Assembly (NCBI GenBank): GCA_008360955.1
Contig: LUCM01009398.1
Span: 107,231 to 171,230 of the forward strand
Source of the DNA: Fasciolopsis buskii
Taxonomy: Eukaryota > Platyhelminthes > Trematoda > Plagiorchiida > Fasciolidae
Reading direction: 5' to 3'
DNA length: 64,000 nt
Shown here: piece after piece, positions 45,701 to 58,914 of the stretch
Numbering within the stretch: position 1 is the stretch's first letter
Layout of the letters: every line of letters begins with the position of its first letter
Translations under genes and position numbers: made by a program
The notes under the pieces: model-generated
Told to the model about the DNA's origin: nothing
Seen by the model: the letters and a program-made list of their open reading frames with translations, nothing else
The model's database searches: none

Positions 45701-47531
45701 GTGTTGAGTTTATTCATTTCAACGAGCATTGTTGTGCTAAGGTAGCAACTTCTTGAAATCGCTACGTGTTATTGCGGAAAACTTTGCCATCAGACCATTT
45801 GGAAGGCAAGGTAAGACGCAGATTCAATCAGTTCACGAGGAGCACAAATCGAACGCAAAAAGAGCACAACGCAGGTTGATAGGCTGTTCCTAAATAATGT
45901 TCTTCAGGGAAATTTTAAACTCCTGTAATCTCATCAATCGAGATATGTTCATTGTTGGAAAAAGTCGGCTATCTCATAACGGTGCTGAAATATACTTACT
46001 TGTGGATCTCGTGTGTTTCTAGCCTACAGTTTTACAGGGTTTTAAAATCGTGGTAGTGGAGTAATCACCAATAAGGAAACAAAATGTAGTAAGACGGTCC
46101 CTTCACTTTGGAAATGCTAAACCGAAAAAGTCGGTCGTCACGTCATCACTTGGGTGCTGGATCTTCCCAGTGGATTTTGTTCAATCCCGATCGGTAACCG
46201 GAAATCGAAGGGCCACTTCGTGCAAAATATTTCATATTACTTTATCCAATTCACTAATCTCAAACCATGATAATTCTCTACGAAATTTTAGTGGTGATTT
46301 CAAAAACTATGACAGCTTCGTCTGATGAATTTGGTAATTTTTTCCCCACCAAGAATGATGCTCGTTTAGATTTTCTTAGCACAAACAAATTGGGATTAGT
46401 TTTGGTCCGAAAACCTGTGCACAATTAAACCATTCGATTCATTGCTTTTTTGAGGATTGTCCAATTACCCGTAGCAAAATATCGTGTATATTGAGAAAAT
46501 TTCGAATCAGAGAAACTGGTCCTCGGCTAACCCCGGTAGTTTTACAAACATCTGTGAACTTCACCAATTTAAAGATGTTCTGAAATTAAAATACACCAAT
46601 GGTTTGTGAGGATCTTATCGACTATTTCAGTGTTTTCTTTTTAGAAAGTAGTTTTTATCAGAAACCACCTGTATACTGACCAATTTATAGTCGTTCTCTT
46701 CAGTTAGACAATTTCAAATAAGGAGTCAGATGATTTGCGAATACATACGAAAGTTAAAAACAAAGAAGGAAACTAAGTTAATGAAATCGGGTATCCACCG
46801 CCTAAACAAGCTGCACGAGAACAGCCTCGTGAGCGACCCTAAGTGTCAAGACACGTGGACTGCCAAGTTAGTGCCTTATAGTAACAATTCACAGATAGGA
46901 AATCGTCATGTTCTGGTCGAAGAACTCAACAAAGCCTACAATTCCGTGCCTTCGGATATCTGGTTATCGGTATATAGAAAAACTGCCGGGTCCTTTTGCA
47001 GACTGAACCAACTTTTAGTTGAAAGCAGCTAGGCCCACTGAAGTCCAACAAAGTATCCCGCTCTGCTGGGTTATTTTCGATTTTCTGATTTACGTGTACG
47101 ACAAAAACTAATCAGATTCTTTCGCAAACTGTTTCTTTCATTCGGTATCCAAAAACAGAGATAATTCTTGATATATGGAGGCCTCTAAACATAACCTTTG
47201 CCTCAAACAAGAAGCCTGGTACGTGCCGTCCCAATCTATGAATATTTGCGAATTTGAAGTGGTTGAGAAAGTCTCGGCTGCCATCTGTCGCCAGTTAGAA
47301 CACTGAACAAAATGTTGATGAGTTTCTACACGGATCACTCATACCTAATTTTAATGCTACATCATTGTCAATTCGATTAAGTCTACTTTAAACAACATGC
47401 ATAAAGTTGGTATGATGTTCTTTTTTTGACCACAAAAATGTTCTCGGTATTTTTGGGAAATCACTTCCATCTTGTCTACTATCCGAATTGTGTAAACCGA
47501 TTTGTGGCTATGCCTTTTGCTTTCTATGTTT
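39743..47531. other. Intergenic DNA, no gene recognised
   Basis: A long gene-free stretch. It contains an AT-rich patch with TATATA runs at 40,802-40,852 and an imperfect trinucleotide patch at 43,330-43,476 (listed separately). Frames reach about 100 codons (46,730-47,032, with AYNSVPSD, a weak RT-like resemblance I do not accept). A second AT-rich patch lies at 42,908-42,935. Confidence 0.45.
43330..43476. repeat. Degenerate AAT/ATG trinucleotide patch
   Basis: Scattered AAT, ACA, ATG and TAT triplets (for example AATAATAACAATAAT and GACAATGATGATAT) give an Asn/Tyr/Asp-rich chance frame. It is probably an eroded trinucleotide repeat. Confidence 0.5.
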
Positions 47532-47682
47532 AGTTTCCTTTTTAGTACATCGTTTTTCATTAAGGGGGCCGCGGCCAACAGAGAGCTGCCAAGTGAGGAA
47601 GTTGACCGGCGTGGAAGGATTCGAACTAGTGACCTTTAGTTTCAAGCGCCACGACCTTATCCGTTTGGCCACCGCCGGCCGA
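47532..47682 (-). mobile_element. tRNA-derived SINE, copy 2 (best-preserved promoter)
   Basis: The minus strand shows a good tRNA-like head. Box A-like GTGGCCAAACGG is at 47,661-47,672 and a perfect box B, GTTCGAATCC, at 47,617-47,626, with a CTTGAAA anticodon-loop-like block between them. The body follows (CTTCCTCACTTGGCAGCTCTC...GGCCGCGGCC) and the tail ends in AAAAACGATG...AAAAAGGAAA. This is the reference copy for the family in this window. Confidence 0.8.
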
Positions 47683-47853
47683 ATTCACTTTGGATCTTTT
47701 ACTGTAATCGTAACTCCTTCACTGACTGTCAGTGTCAGGATTTTGAAGAGTGCTATCTTTTGTCTGAATTCTCTTCCTTCTGCTTACTATAGCAACTTCC
47801 CTTTTCGTTTTAACATATTAGATTCAACTGTTGGAGACAACGTTGTTTGTTTC

Positions 47854-47875
47854 TGTGTGTGTGTGTGTGTGTGTG
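47854..47875. repeat. (TG)n microsatellite
   Basis: A pure TG dinucleotide run of about 22 bases, 170 bases from the SINE. Confidence 0.9.
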
Positions 47876-50800
47876 AGTTCGAAATCTGAAGTCATTGCCG
47901 TGAATCAAAGAAGACTGGACGATATTGTAAAGGTTTACCTATCCGTTTCTCACAACTCAAATGATTAAAATTGTCAAACTTTTCTGGTCTTTTATTCCCC
48001 ATAGAATCGAACCAAGAAAGTTTAAACAATGTACTTCTCAGCAGTACATTTCGCTAACGGATGAATGAACAAAATTTCCTCGGAAGCACAAGACAGGTTT
48101 CGCGGTTACTGCTATTCTCCAGGTATATGTACCCAGTATTGTTCTGTCCAGCCTTTCCTACTTCTGTTTTCGTGAACGAGAAATGCATTCGATCGTTGTC
48201 TGAAAGCAAATACCCTGGTGTTTACGTTCCCACGATTGTTTTTGGTCTATGAACGTCAACGTTTTAGAAAATTGTCACTTTTCTCTCCTAGGACCCACGT
48301 GTTCGCCGTACCCCATAATTTCCCACTATTCCCATCGACTTTATTGTTCCCTGGCAATTTCCCTGGGTGTGTGATACATAAGGATTTTCCACCTGTTCCG
48401 TGGATCCTTGCAACACATCTATAAACGTAGTGGCATATTCTGAACTATGCTTACCGAAATATCTAGAAACAGGCACCCGGTTTTTTATTTGTTTGCTTCA
48501 ATATTTCTCTGAGATTCTCACCACCCCTTGGACAGGGAACTTAAAAACAATTCATCAACATCTTCCACGCGCTAAAAGTTCAAAAGCATGTCTGCTGATA
48601 CATTCGTGTGTACCGTAATTCTATTTGCCTTATCTCACTCGGCTTGACCTAAGAGCCAACTGAATGTCCATTACCTGTTCGATTTTGTAATTCACCTATT
48701 GAAATAGCATGCAACATTAGTTTCGCTTACAGGTGCAATGTAGAAGTCTCAAAATTCACCTTTTTGACGTGTATAAAGCAACAACTAGCTTGGTTTGATG
48801 TGATTTGAAATAGTCACCAGCCCCATTGAGTTATGCAATCGTTATATCGTCCTTGTGCCTTGTAGGCTAAACTCTATGTTCAGCGGCTAGGAGTGCGATC
48901 CCTTACTTCACCACTCTACATCGATTTGGGCAGCCAAGTGACATCCGACCCAGTTCCGGAATAACCGTACGTGAATGAACACGAATAAAGCAGTGGAAAA
49001 ATATGTTTCGTCATCAAAAGAGATGCAGACATGAGTATGCTTCGGTTGTGCGCTTCCCAAAGTAGAGTACTCACTATGACTGAAAGACGGTTAAAAAGGA
49101 AAATAAAAACAAAACTGTCTGATTAAAGCATACTAATTTTTCATCCGTGAAAGCAATCCTACTTATCGTATTGTAAGTAGTACTCGCAGTTTCGATAGTG
49201 GTACAGTGATGATCTAATCGCTTTGAATAAAAATATCTGTCAGTCCTGGATCACGCAGGTCAGAATGCCGTTTTGTGGCTCATCTCTGAGGAGAGCAATT
49301 TTTGAAGTGACTAGAATCAACTGGAACGATGACTTTGGTTACAAGTGTGAATTAAACAACTTCCGTGCTTATTGACTTAAGATTTGCCGTTGATTTTATC
49401 TTAGAGGCCAGACCAGTTAGAGTTAGCAGCAGGAAACTGTATGACCAACGATAATTGGACGAACGAATGCAAAGAGTTACGTGGGGCAGGTTCTCCACTA
49501 TTAGTGCTTAAATAGGTAAACTCTGTTTTTTGTATTCATTGGGTTAGATCATTAGTATAATTTTTATTTTCCGGTCAGTAGGCTTATTCTTTATTGGACG
49601 CCCAAACTAACCAACTTTGATAGAAGGCCAAGCATATTGAACGGCATCAGCTTGTCACCTTGCCATTGACTGAATTAATGAATAAATAATGAAATAATAA
49701 ATGTTTAACTTATGTTCCACCATATTGAAATCAAACAGATTTATGTACTTAGAGTACCCTAATGATGATAGTTTTGACGGGGAAATCTCATTGAGAACTA
49801 CCGGATATGAAAGTTTATGTAGTGATAAAAGAAAATCCATGAAAACGTGGTCTATGTTCATCTTGTCTGTTTGAAATAAAATTGTTTCTTGACAATCCCG
49901 TAAGAGATCTGGACAGTTTGTGATAGGTTTTCCTCTTCCTATTCACCAGTGGTGAATAGTTAGATTTATGAGCAACTTCTCCGCATCGTCCTCTAGGAAT
50001 CTCGTATAATCGCTATCGTCTAAGCTTTGCAGATACGGTCGAATTCGTGATGCATTTCCGATTTGTCTTATAAATTTTTCCTACAAAGAAGCAATGCAAG
50101 AATGTCTCAAAACAATCGTCCTTGGAATAATGGCTCACAGCGGCTAATCATGCAAGATCAATAGGACTGATTGTGCCTCATGACAAACCATTAAGATGCG
50201 TTTGTTTTTCAATCTCTAATGAATTGCTCATAAAATTGTGACTCTGATTTATGATAACGGTTATCCAATCTTGTATTTTAGACCATAAAAATCGTCAGTT
50301 GTTACGGGAAAAAGACGAACCCAAATGAACAACGCGAAACAAATCGGTGCTTCGATTTCCGAAGTGGGATTCTGGGTGAACACTTTATACAGCAAGCGTA
50401 CACCGACGCAACTGCGTTTTTCACGTCAGAAATGCTTTCTCTTGTTGATTCATCCTTTGTTATTTGTTTCGATTATGGTTTCATTGTAAGTGGCCAAAAG
50501 GATTGAAATACTCGATGCAATTGATGTGTTTATTGATGAACTTATTCCAACATGTGGTTCCACATAAAAAATGGTTATCACTGCACGGGGACTTAATGAA
50601 TTGAGAGGTGTGCACTATTTCATTTTATCTATCTTTTTTTTCTCCTTAGTTTTTTCATTTGTTCTTCTGTCATTTTTTTCCTGATCAAACGCTTTGAAAA
50701 CCTCTGGAAGGTATTGTTAGTCATTATTCGCGTGCACCTCGAACTGTTTAATGATTGATATACCAGAGTGTGTCTTTAAATTTGCGCGGAAACTTTGCGT

Positions 50801-53800
50801 TTGCATTCGTGCTATTCTTGTCATGAAATCCTTTCGAAGTGGAGTTTTCATGTTTCAACATATTACGATTTTGTCTCGCATAACCTCAAGATAGCGTCTC
50901 AAAAAGACAACGGACTCTCATTCGACATGCATACTTGGAGATATAAAAACAGTCTCAGTTGCATGTCTTAATAATCATTGATTACTAACCATATTACCCT
51001 TCTATCGATCTTCATTTTCCATACTATGACAGGGAATCCAAGTATTGATTGATGAATACGCAACTGAGCAGGCGAAATTTTGAATACCGAGGGAACAGTT
51101 TCGATGCCACATTATGAAACTGTTTACCTATCGTTTTTGGGCAATATGTAAGCCAGTCATCCTAATCTCGTGAAGTCTTTTAACCTAGGTAGTAACACGG
51201 GGGCTCGATAAAGCAGTAACGCCGAATCGTTTCAAGAATATCGCCAGATTATTGATCTAATTAGTTATTTACTTACCACATCAATTCGAATAGGCTGAAT
51301 AACGCGCAAAAAAACAGTAAGTGCTGATTCTATTTAACTAATACACAAGATTTTTCTAGTTTAAAGGATACGACCGACGTCTTGAAATTTGGTACGATCC
51401 AACAACCGGTGTACAGTTCCGTTATGTGGTTCGATCAGCAGACTGTTAGTAAGACAAACACGTAGAACCACGGAATTCGAACCTATGCGCAAATGCTAAC
51501 ACTGTCCATCCAATGGAATCAAAACGACTACATCGTACTATTACGATTTTCAATTCTACCTGTATGATAAATACGGACAAACTTTCCCGGTGTGGCTTTT
51601 GTCCAGTTTACCGGTGCCAACTGAACGTTCCATAATTGTATTTATCAATACATATTTTTGTTCCCTCCTGATTGGCTGAATTAGGATGAGACCTTTAGTA
51701 ATCCAAGATTCACGTGACCACGTGTAATTGAATCTGTTGACCGGATTTACCCAGGCAGTTGAAGCTATCACCGAGGCCACGATTGAGCTCGATTTCTAGC
51801 CGGATTGATATATTAAAACATTTGATAAGAAGGAAGATATTTGAAAATACCCGTCAGTTGACTTTGTTTATCTTTTGCTATCGAGAACAATCGGCGCATA
51901 AGAAATAATTCGGACCGAAAGAATTTATTTTTTTAGACAAATCTAGTGAACCAGTGCATTTGTCTAGCATACGAACATCGTATGCGAGCAACAAAGTTCT
52001 TTCACTGTTTTGTTCACGTTTTTTGTCATTTTCTAACAACACTGTGATTTTCTAATCAAATCATTAGATATTTTTTTCTGGACGAACACAAACAAACGCT
52101 ATTCGAATGGTATACAAGCAGAAATTTGTAAAGCAGTCGATACAAGTTGTTTTCGCATAATTCATTGCAATAGTTGGCTGTTTAATTAAGTTACAAGTAC
52201 AAATTATACGTTATGAACTTTGCATAAAAATGGAATGCAATAGGAGTAATGAATCACAATAAAAAATATCGCTTGAATAGGGCGAATGCAATTATTGAAT
52301 CGTGAGCGTTTCGAATATACCCAAGTCTGGAGGCAAAGTTGAAGCGAGACCTGAAAACATGTGGACCCCAAAATATGTGGTCAGTTTTGTTTAGATGTGT
52401 TTGATCGATTACATATCAATGTAGTATTCGTTAATGTGGAGATTTTGTCACGCAAGTCTGACCGGCGTCTATCCTTATAGGACGGAACGTAATGCGATGG
52501 ATGATACTAATCAGTGTGTTTTTCTTTGGGATCTATTGTTCAGAATTCGTGATTTGATATAACATTTATTTTTATCAATTTTCAACACGTGATCGAGACA
52601 TTCGTAGACGATTTACGACATCAGATAAGAAGTGACAAACGAAATTAACTAGCAAATTTGAGAACCAAAACAATCGTAGAACGACGTATCCGTGTGTCCG
52701 GATAAATTGCCACAACGTCAACCGATGTGTTTCAGTTTTACCGCGGTGGTCATTGGAAAAAATAACATTTTATACTACCAATTAATTAGATCGCGAATAA
52801 CTCCCAATCGACAAATTGTTCGGATCAGTACAAAATGAAAAGCATTGACTTGCAGTCACCGAATCCTTATCATGTGGCAGATTTTTTTTCGGAATGATGT
52901 CCGAAACACACCCACTAGACTTTTAAGAGTTCGTTCATAAAGGTAGACGCTTGATTAGCCGTATGTATGTACTGTAAGCTGGGCCGGTTATCTCTGCATT
53001 AACCGGCAATTTGGCAGCAAACATCCGATTTCCAGGTTTGCTGAAAGGATGAAGTGTTTTCATCGAAGTCGGAGAAAACAGTAACGCAAAACCGAAACAA
53101 TATTGGAAATGGTGAAATGGAAAGCAGGATCGTAAGTGAATAGCAAAGCTTAGTAAAGCATCAGAACGTCACTCAGTCCTGGACACCACACAAAACTCAA
53201 TCTGTCGAACTGAGCAGTTTATTCAATGAATGTTGTAATCTCATCTTGAGAAATCATGCGATTTTTAATTAATTAATTTTAATTTGTTTAGTTAGTTTAA
53301 CTCACTTTTATTCTTTTCGGAATTGCTATTAATTGGGTGGAATCGAAGTCATCCTACGTGGTAGGTTCTGCTGAAGAGTGCCGAAATTGTTGACACGTTT
53401 TGGCCACTTTAACTATTCAACATCTAATCAATTGCGGATTGCCTATGGGAATCCCAAGTGACTGATAAAACTTGATTGGTTTTACATAGTCTGTCCCGTG
53501 AGTCTGCAGTTTGGTGTGCCTTTTACATGCGCACCGACAATTGTTGCTTAGCCGAATCTGTGGTTTGATTGTACATAGAAATTTGCGGCAACTGACGTAA
53601 ACAAGTTGAATTTAAGCTCTCATGCAACAAAACTCCGCCCCACGATTGTCTCGATTTCGTCACTTCACCAAGTTGATTAAATAGTGGAGCTCCACAAAGA
53701 AGTCCTGGGATGAGATATTAGCTCTTAAATTTTACTACTACATAACTCGTCGTTCGAAGAATAACCAAGGTTGTAGATAGAATGGTAATTTCAGTGAAGC

Positions 53801-54055
53801 GGTAAATCTAAACAGTCACAGATGTTATTCCTTATAAAAAAAGGATTTCTGAAACACTAAATATGAATGCCCTGTATGTCTGAACGGAGTGCAGGCATCA
53901 CACGCGTCTCTGATTAAACAGAGGGACCAAAGAATGTAAAAGCGACTTCAATTATTTCGGTACTTGCACCAGGTGATTAGCGCGACCTTGGAAGTATCAA
54001 CAATTTTTCAGACTTAGTTCAAACCCGCCAAAACCCGTTCGACGATCTGCTAAGA
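47876..54055. other. Intergenic DNA, no gene recognised
   Basis: A long stretch with no convincing coding sequence. A short motif shared with 35.7 and 58.7 kb begins near 48,032. Base composition becomes more A+T-rich from about 49,500 to 53,300. Confidence 0.45.
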
Positions 54056-54456
54056 ATGCCAGATAGAATTTCTTCTCTTGTCTCACTCAGCATACATCAC
54101 AGTTTACGTAATACTGATCAAGACAATGTCCAACGGTTCCTTACCCCGGTACAACATCCAACAGAAAGCACGTTTCTATGTGTGAATCGTAATGCCTTCG
54201 AACGTTTGCAACGAATCAAAACAGCTCTGTTAACTTATCCAATGGCGACCAAGTGTTGCATGTGGGTCCACGTCACGCACTAATTGAATGGATTGCTCCA
54301 AAAAAGATGTTACTGACTGTTTGGTTGTTGAAATCCGAACATAGGCACCAGTTCTCTGGAACAAAAATATGTAATCCTTCCCATCGGAAAAGGCTTTTGC
54401 ATCTGACCCAGGGCGAATTCTCACCGCCAATCCCAATACCAATTGGTATTGACTAG
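54056..54456 (+). pseudogene. Possible Gypsy RNase H relic
   Basis: Two adjoining frames read NAFERLQRIKTALLTYP (54,190-54,240) and, after about 25-30 residues, MLLTVWLLKSEHRHQFSGTK with RKRLLHL (about 54,308-54,410). Gypsy RNase H domains start with a-x-A-F-E-x-L/I-K-x-A-L, and later have E-L-L-A-V-x-x-A-L-K-x-F-R-H-Y-L-x-G-x-x-F...L-L-H-L. The two blocks are in the right order but closer than usual, and the D-A-S catalytic block between them is not visible. It is suggestive of a deleted, frameshifted remnant. Confidence 0.38.
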
Positions 54457-57334
54457 GGAAAGAAGGAAAATAGATTCACTAGGGATATCCCTTCTTGTCC
54501 TACCACTTGCTCGACCGTGACTTGACTGACCTCGTGTTTTTTGACCGACTAGCGATGTTAGATAATTCGTTTTGGGTATTAAAACCATCATAAGGAAGGA
54601 AGTTCTATTTTATCATCGCGTATTCCCAACAAGTTGACCGGGAGAGCATGGGAGATTTGATTTCTTTCATCTGCAGTTTTTTTTGGATTTAAAAAGTGAC
54701 AACGGCTTCAGTGATATTTTTGTTCTAATTCATTTTAACAAACACGTTGAATTCATTGCCGCGAACAAAGGCGGAACGAAAATCCTGACCACTTTACTAT
54801 TCTCATCATTATAAACTATTAGCACTAGACGTATTAGTTAGCTCATCCGCTAAATCACCGATTTATTCCAAACAAAAATGATACGTAGTTAATTCGAATC
54901 ACGATTAGAGCACGATGTGCAGGCTGAATAGGTTTGTTCTTATAGGTCTGTCATTGGCGTAGCACAGAAGCGGACAGTTTTGCAAAAAAGAACTCAAATG
55001 TTCTAGGGAAATAAGGAAAAACGCGATCAGTTGCGTAAAACAAACAAACAAAAGACCTATTTCGTTCTGTGAAACTGTTTGCAGAAAGAAAGGCTTTAGG
55101 CTTACAAGTCTGTTCCTAAAGAATACTTCTACAAATTGACTTTCGATTGATTAGTCAAATCTTGAGGATAATAAGTGAAACAGGCCACTGTGAGTTATTT
55201 AATCTTTTGGTTAAAGGGCGAGAAGTCAATGGGGTTTGAAGTTGCATTGAAATGACACCAAGGTTGCTTGGGGTAACGCAATCAATCAAGAGGAGCAGAT
55301 CGCAGTTTCATCTGAAATAAGTGGACCGAAATTTCAAAAGAAAAACAAAATCAAAAAACGCAACTTGAAGACCTCAAGAATACAGTCGAAGCGAAGCAAA
55401 AGAATGCTAGCAGTCCACGGATATAGGATCCATCTCGCAATCATAGAACTACAGTTTGAAAACCAGCTGCTATCCAAACAATAGATTCAATTTACTATTG
55501 GATGAGACTGTTGATTACTTTGAAGCCAGTGTGTTTCATCTCTACTGCATTCAAATCACAAGAACATTATCTTTCCAATCGGAAAGAAGATACTACATGA
55601 ATTCCACAAATGCCCGATTCGAGAATGAAATATATTTGCTAGAAATCTAGCATAAATTATTTTTTCTCGGTAAAATGAACCAGTTAAACTTTCTGTCGGT
55701 ACTCACAACAAATGACAATTTCTAAATCACAGTCGGTTCTAAAACTCTTGTGCTGCCGGTACAGCAATGATATTTCGTCATTCTTTTCCAACGGTAGACC
55801 AATAAATAATGGTTGAACAGTGCACTAATGATTCTCTTTTGATTGAGGATTTGTTCACCAAATTCTAAGACGTAAACCGGTATAGTAGGTCCTTATAAAT
55901 GGCGGAGCCGTTTTAGTCGATTGCAATATGCTAAATCAATCAGTCATTGCATAATCACATACGACTTGATGGAACTGAATTCTTTCACCTGTGGTGATGT
56001 TATACGTTTTTGCCGGTCTGTTAGCAGCCTCTGCTCATCGTAAATTGGCCTCGATCTGTTTTTAGCAATCATGTACATACTTTCGAAAGATGCGTACGGC
56101 AAACGTGTATGTCACATATGGTCGACTTATGTGGCCTCATAATCTGGCATAAATTTTGAAAGTAGACTTAATTTCAGTCGACAAATGTCAGTCTGCTTCA
56201 AACTAGATCATGAAAACTGAAACAGCATCTTGAGTCTCCTAGAAAGAGGCTGGAAGGTACTGCTACACTCTAACGAAAGGGCTTAGAAAAACTGTCATTA
56301 TCTTCTCGGAGTTGTCATGGACTTTACCAGTAATGGTTTGAGAAATTTCATTCTACTTTATGGATGGCGACCGCGAGAATGAAGATAGTACTCAATGAGC
56401 TCCTGGTCAGCTTTTTATTGACGCCGAGAATCTGACAGGTTTATTGCTCAAATTAGGCTCCGATTAGTTCATCGAAATTCCAAATCGTGCCCGATCCGAT
56501 AACCAAGGCGAATGGTTCATTCCGTTTTGATTAGAGTTACTTCACTCAAGAAATCGAGTACTTTTCGAAATTTTGCTTACCCTCGCATGAGACCAAGTAT
56601 AAAATCATGTTTTAGATAGATCATTTTAGATCTGGGAAAACGATTCGCTTGAATTTCGCCACTGTGTAGTCTGCAATTGCATTTACGAACTCACCAAGGG
56701 ACGGGAATTGCATTTGCTATTGTCAGTTGCAACAAAATCGCCAATTTATGTCAGTGCATGAGCCGATTCCCAATGTGGCGTGAAGGGTGTATCATTAAGT
56801 ACGCACGAGAAACAACCTAAATGTCTACTAGGCGACTAAAACGTTCTTGTGTCATGCGGTGTGTGTGTTGTCAAAGTTATAATTTCGAAACGCAGCAATA
56901 TTTTTTGTGGTTAAACCAACACTTTCCTGATGAGGATAAAACAGGGCATTGTTGGCCCAGGTCCGCTATCTAGCCGCTTTATTCATCCGGCAGAGATTGA
57001 TCAGTGGCGATTCCATGATACTATGCTCGTACTTCTACGGTTCCCGGTGGCAAAAAGAGAGTTGACATGGTTTAGTACTTTACAAATAAATCAGAACAGA
57101 GCATACTTATAAGTAGTGTGTTTAAGGAGTTTATCCTATCATTTTTCAAGTCGTCACCTTTGAGCAAAAGATTGGCAAGCAAAGATGAGCCAAGAATTGT
57201 CCTAATTGATTTAGACTACATAGTGCATTCAGAATTGTATATGACGAAAAATCGACTCACGTTTTCCTCACGATGATAAACGTGGGTCACGATCCATGAG
57301 ACCTAGTTGGTGACCCGGTCTCTTTATCTTTTAA
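54457..57334. other. Intergenic DNA, no gene recognised
   Basis: Only short anonymous frames are present; no repeat shared with the rest of the window was noticed. Confidence 0.45.
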
Positions 57335-57475
57335 CCGCAGAACACCTCATTTTCAGTACGAGAATCTGGGCCAACAGAGGGCTAACAAGTGAAGAACGTG
57401 ACCGCCAGTGGATGAATTCAAACATGCAAACTTCAGGCTGATATATGACGTTGGCCATTTGACCATCGTATGCGT
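57335..57475 (-). mobile_element. tRNA-derived SINE, copy 3 (degraded)
   Basis: The body TGGGCCAACAGAGGGCTAACAAGTGA on the plus strand (as two blocks, 57,367-57,392) matches the bodies of the 39.6 and 47.5 kb copies. Box B is decayed to GTTTGAATTC. The head is traceable by GGTCAAATGGCCAA on the minus strand. A CATTTTCAG tail block is kept near 57,348. Confidence 0.6.
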
Positions 57476-58914
57476 GCAGTGAAGATCAGTCAACTAGCCC
57501 ATTAAAGAGTTTTCATCACACGCAAACTAAGCAATTGGACCTCTGTTTGTCACCCACAAACGTTGGGGTGGCTGATTTAGTTTAATTATCAACTCAGATT
57601 GAAAGCTAATTGGGTTAGCACAATTTAACGATTTGTTCCCATTGTCTTGAATGAATTGATCTCAATAACTGGCTACCTGTTGCAGCTTTTTCGCGGTTAA
57701 ATCGCTAATTTCAAGGATAGTGGCCGTCTTTAAATCATTCAACAATTATGGTCGTTTCTTTGTCTGCATGCATGCCGATAACCTTGGGCCGACTGATCAC
57801 CGTTTGGCTTATTCCAATCCGTCGAACAAGATGTTCAGATATACATTCTTGAGGTTGTTACAATTTATGAGGGTATCCAATCTTACAAGTCCTTGTTTGC
57901 TTACGCCCTTCTCGCTGTGTTCGCATATGCCATTTTCTGCCAGGCACAAAAGAGATTACACAGATAAACTCTTCGCTATAGTCACATATTCATGGGCAAC
58001 GTAATTCATTTTCTTTCACTTCAATTTACTACGATTCTACGTCTTCTCGGTATGGCGTCACAATTATAACGAACCTGTGCGCAGCCCTTTAAAGCATACA
58101 AAAAAAAGAAATTTTGTCTTCTTTTTCGATTCTTCCTTGCCTTTCTTGGTCCCTTTGCTGGATGATAACCTGCACATCGTCGTAGGCGAGCTTTCATTAC
58201 GCCTCGACACTTCCCCTCACTGTGTTTGATTTGACCGATTTATCAATTTCCCTAACCTCAGGTGACTCCACCCCAGACAGAATTATTACCAATCACCACG
58301 ATCTATTCCGTTGCAGACTACCTGCTCCGATTTCAACCAGTAATCATTGTCTGTTACTATGAAAACTCAAACTTTATTCCCGGACAGCTTTCGAATCTAG
58401 CCGTGAGTCTGACCATATCAAAATATAACTACGTAATTTTTCTGGGGAAAACATTATTCCGTTTTAAATGATCCCTTTTCCATGCCAGTTTGTGGTTTTC
58501 TTTCAGATTTCTAAATAATAATGTCAGCGTTTTGCAGATACATTCAAACTACTTATAATCTCATTTGGATGGTTAGGAGCGTGAATGGATGATGAATCCA
58601 TATAAGAATCACGTGGTGATTTGTGGGAGGAGGTCAGGCAAGGTTGAGTGTCAGAAAGAGGACACAAGGCACGGTTTCTGTCCTTAGTAGTATGTTTTGC
58701 ATACCGATGGATGAACACCTGTGTAAATTACGGGATTCCAAGAAAGTTAGATTCTTTTCATCATTAACATTAAAGGAAGCAAAACAAATCGACTCATCAT
58801 TTCGAAGCCAATTTCTAATCAGCTGAAACAGCAGACGCTTCTGAGAAGGAATTCGGCTTTTGTGTGGAAAGAAAACGAAGCCGATAAGCCAAGGATTTAT
58901 CTAACCATGCAATA
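57476..58914. other. Intergenic DNA, no gene recognised
   Basis: Short frames only. Near 58,685-58,712 lies a block (TAGTAGTATGTTTT, then GGATGAACA) shared with 35.7 and, partly, 48.0 kb. Confidence 0.4.

Noticed and set aside
46730..47032. 100-codon plus frame with AYNSVPSDIW, resembling an RT A-Y/F-D-S-V-P box
   Set aside because: A single short match with the catalytic Asp changed to Asn and no flanking RT motifs in any frame.
47600..47690. Functional tRNA gene on the minus strand
   Set aside because: Good boxes A and B but poor acceptor and anticodon stems; the body and tail are shared with other dispersed copies, so it is a SINE head.
56925..56950. CCTGATGAGG, hammerhead-like
   Set aside because: No CGAAAC partner and no stems nearby.
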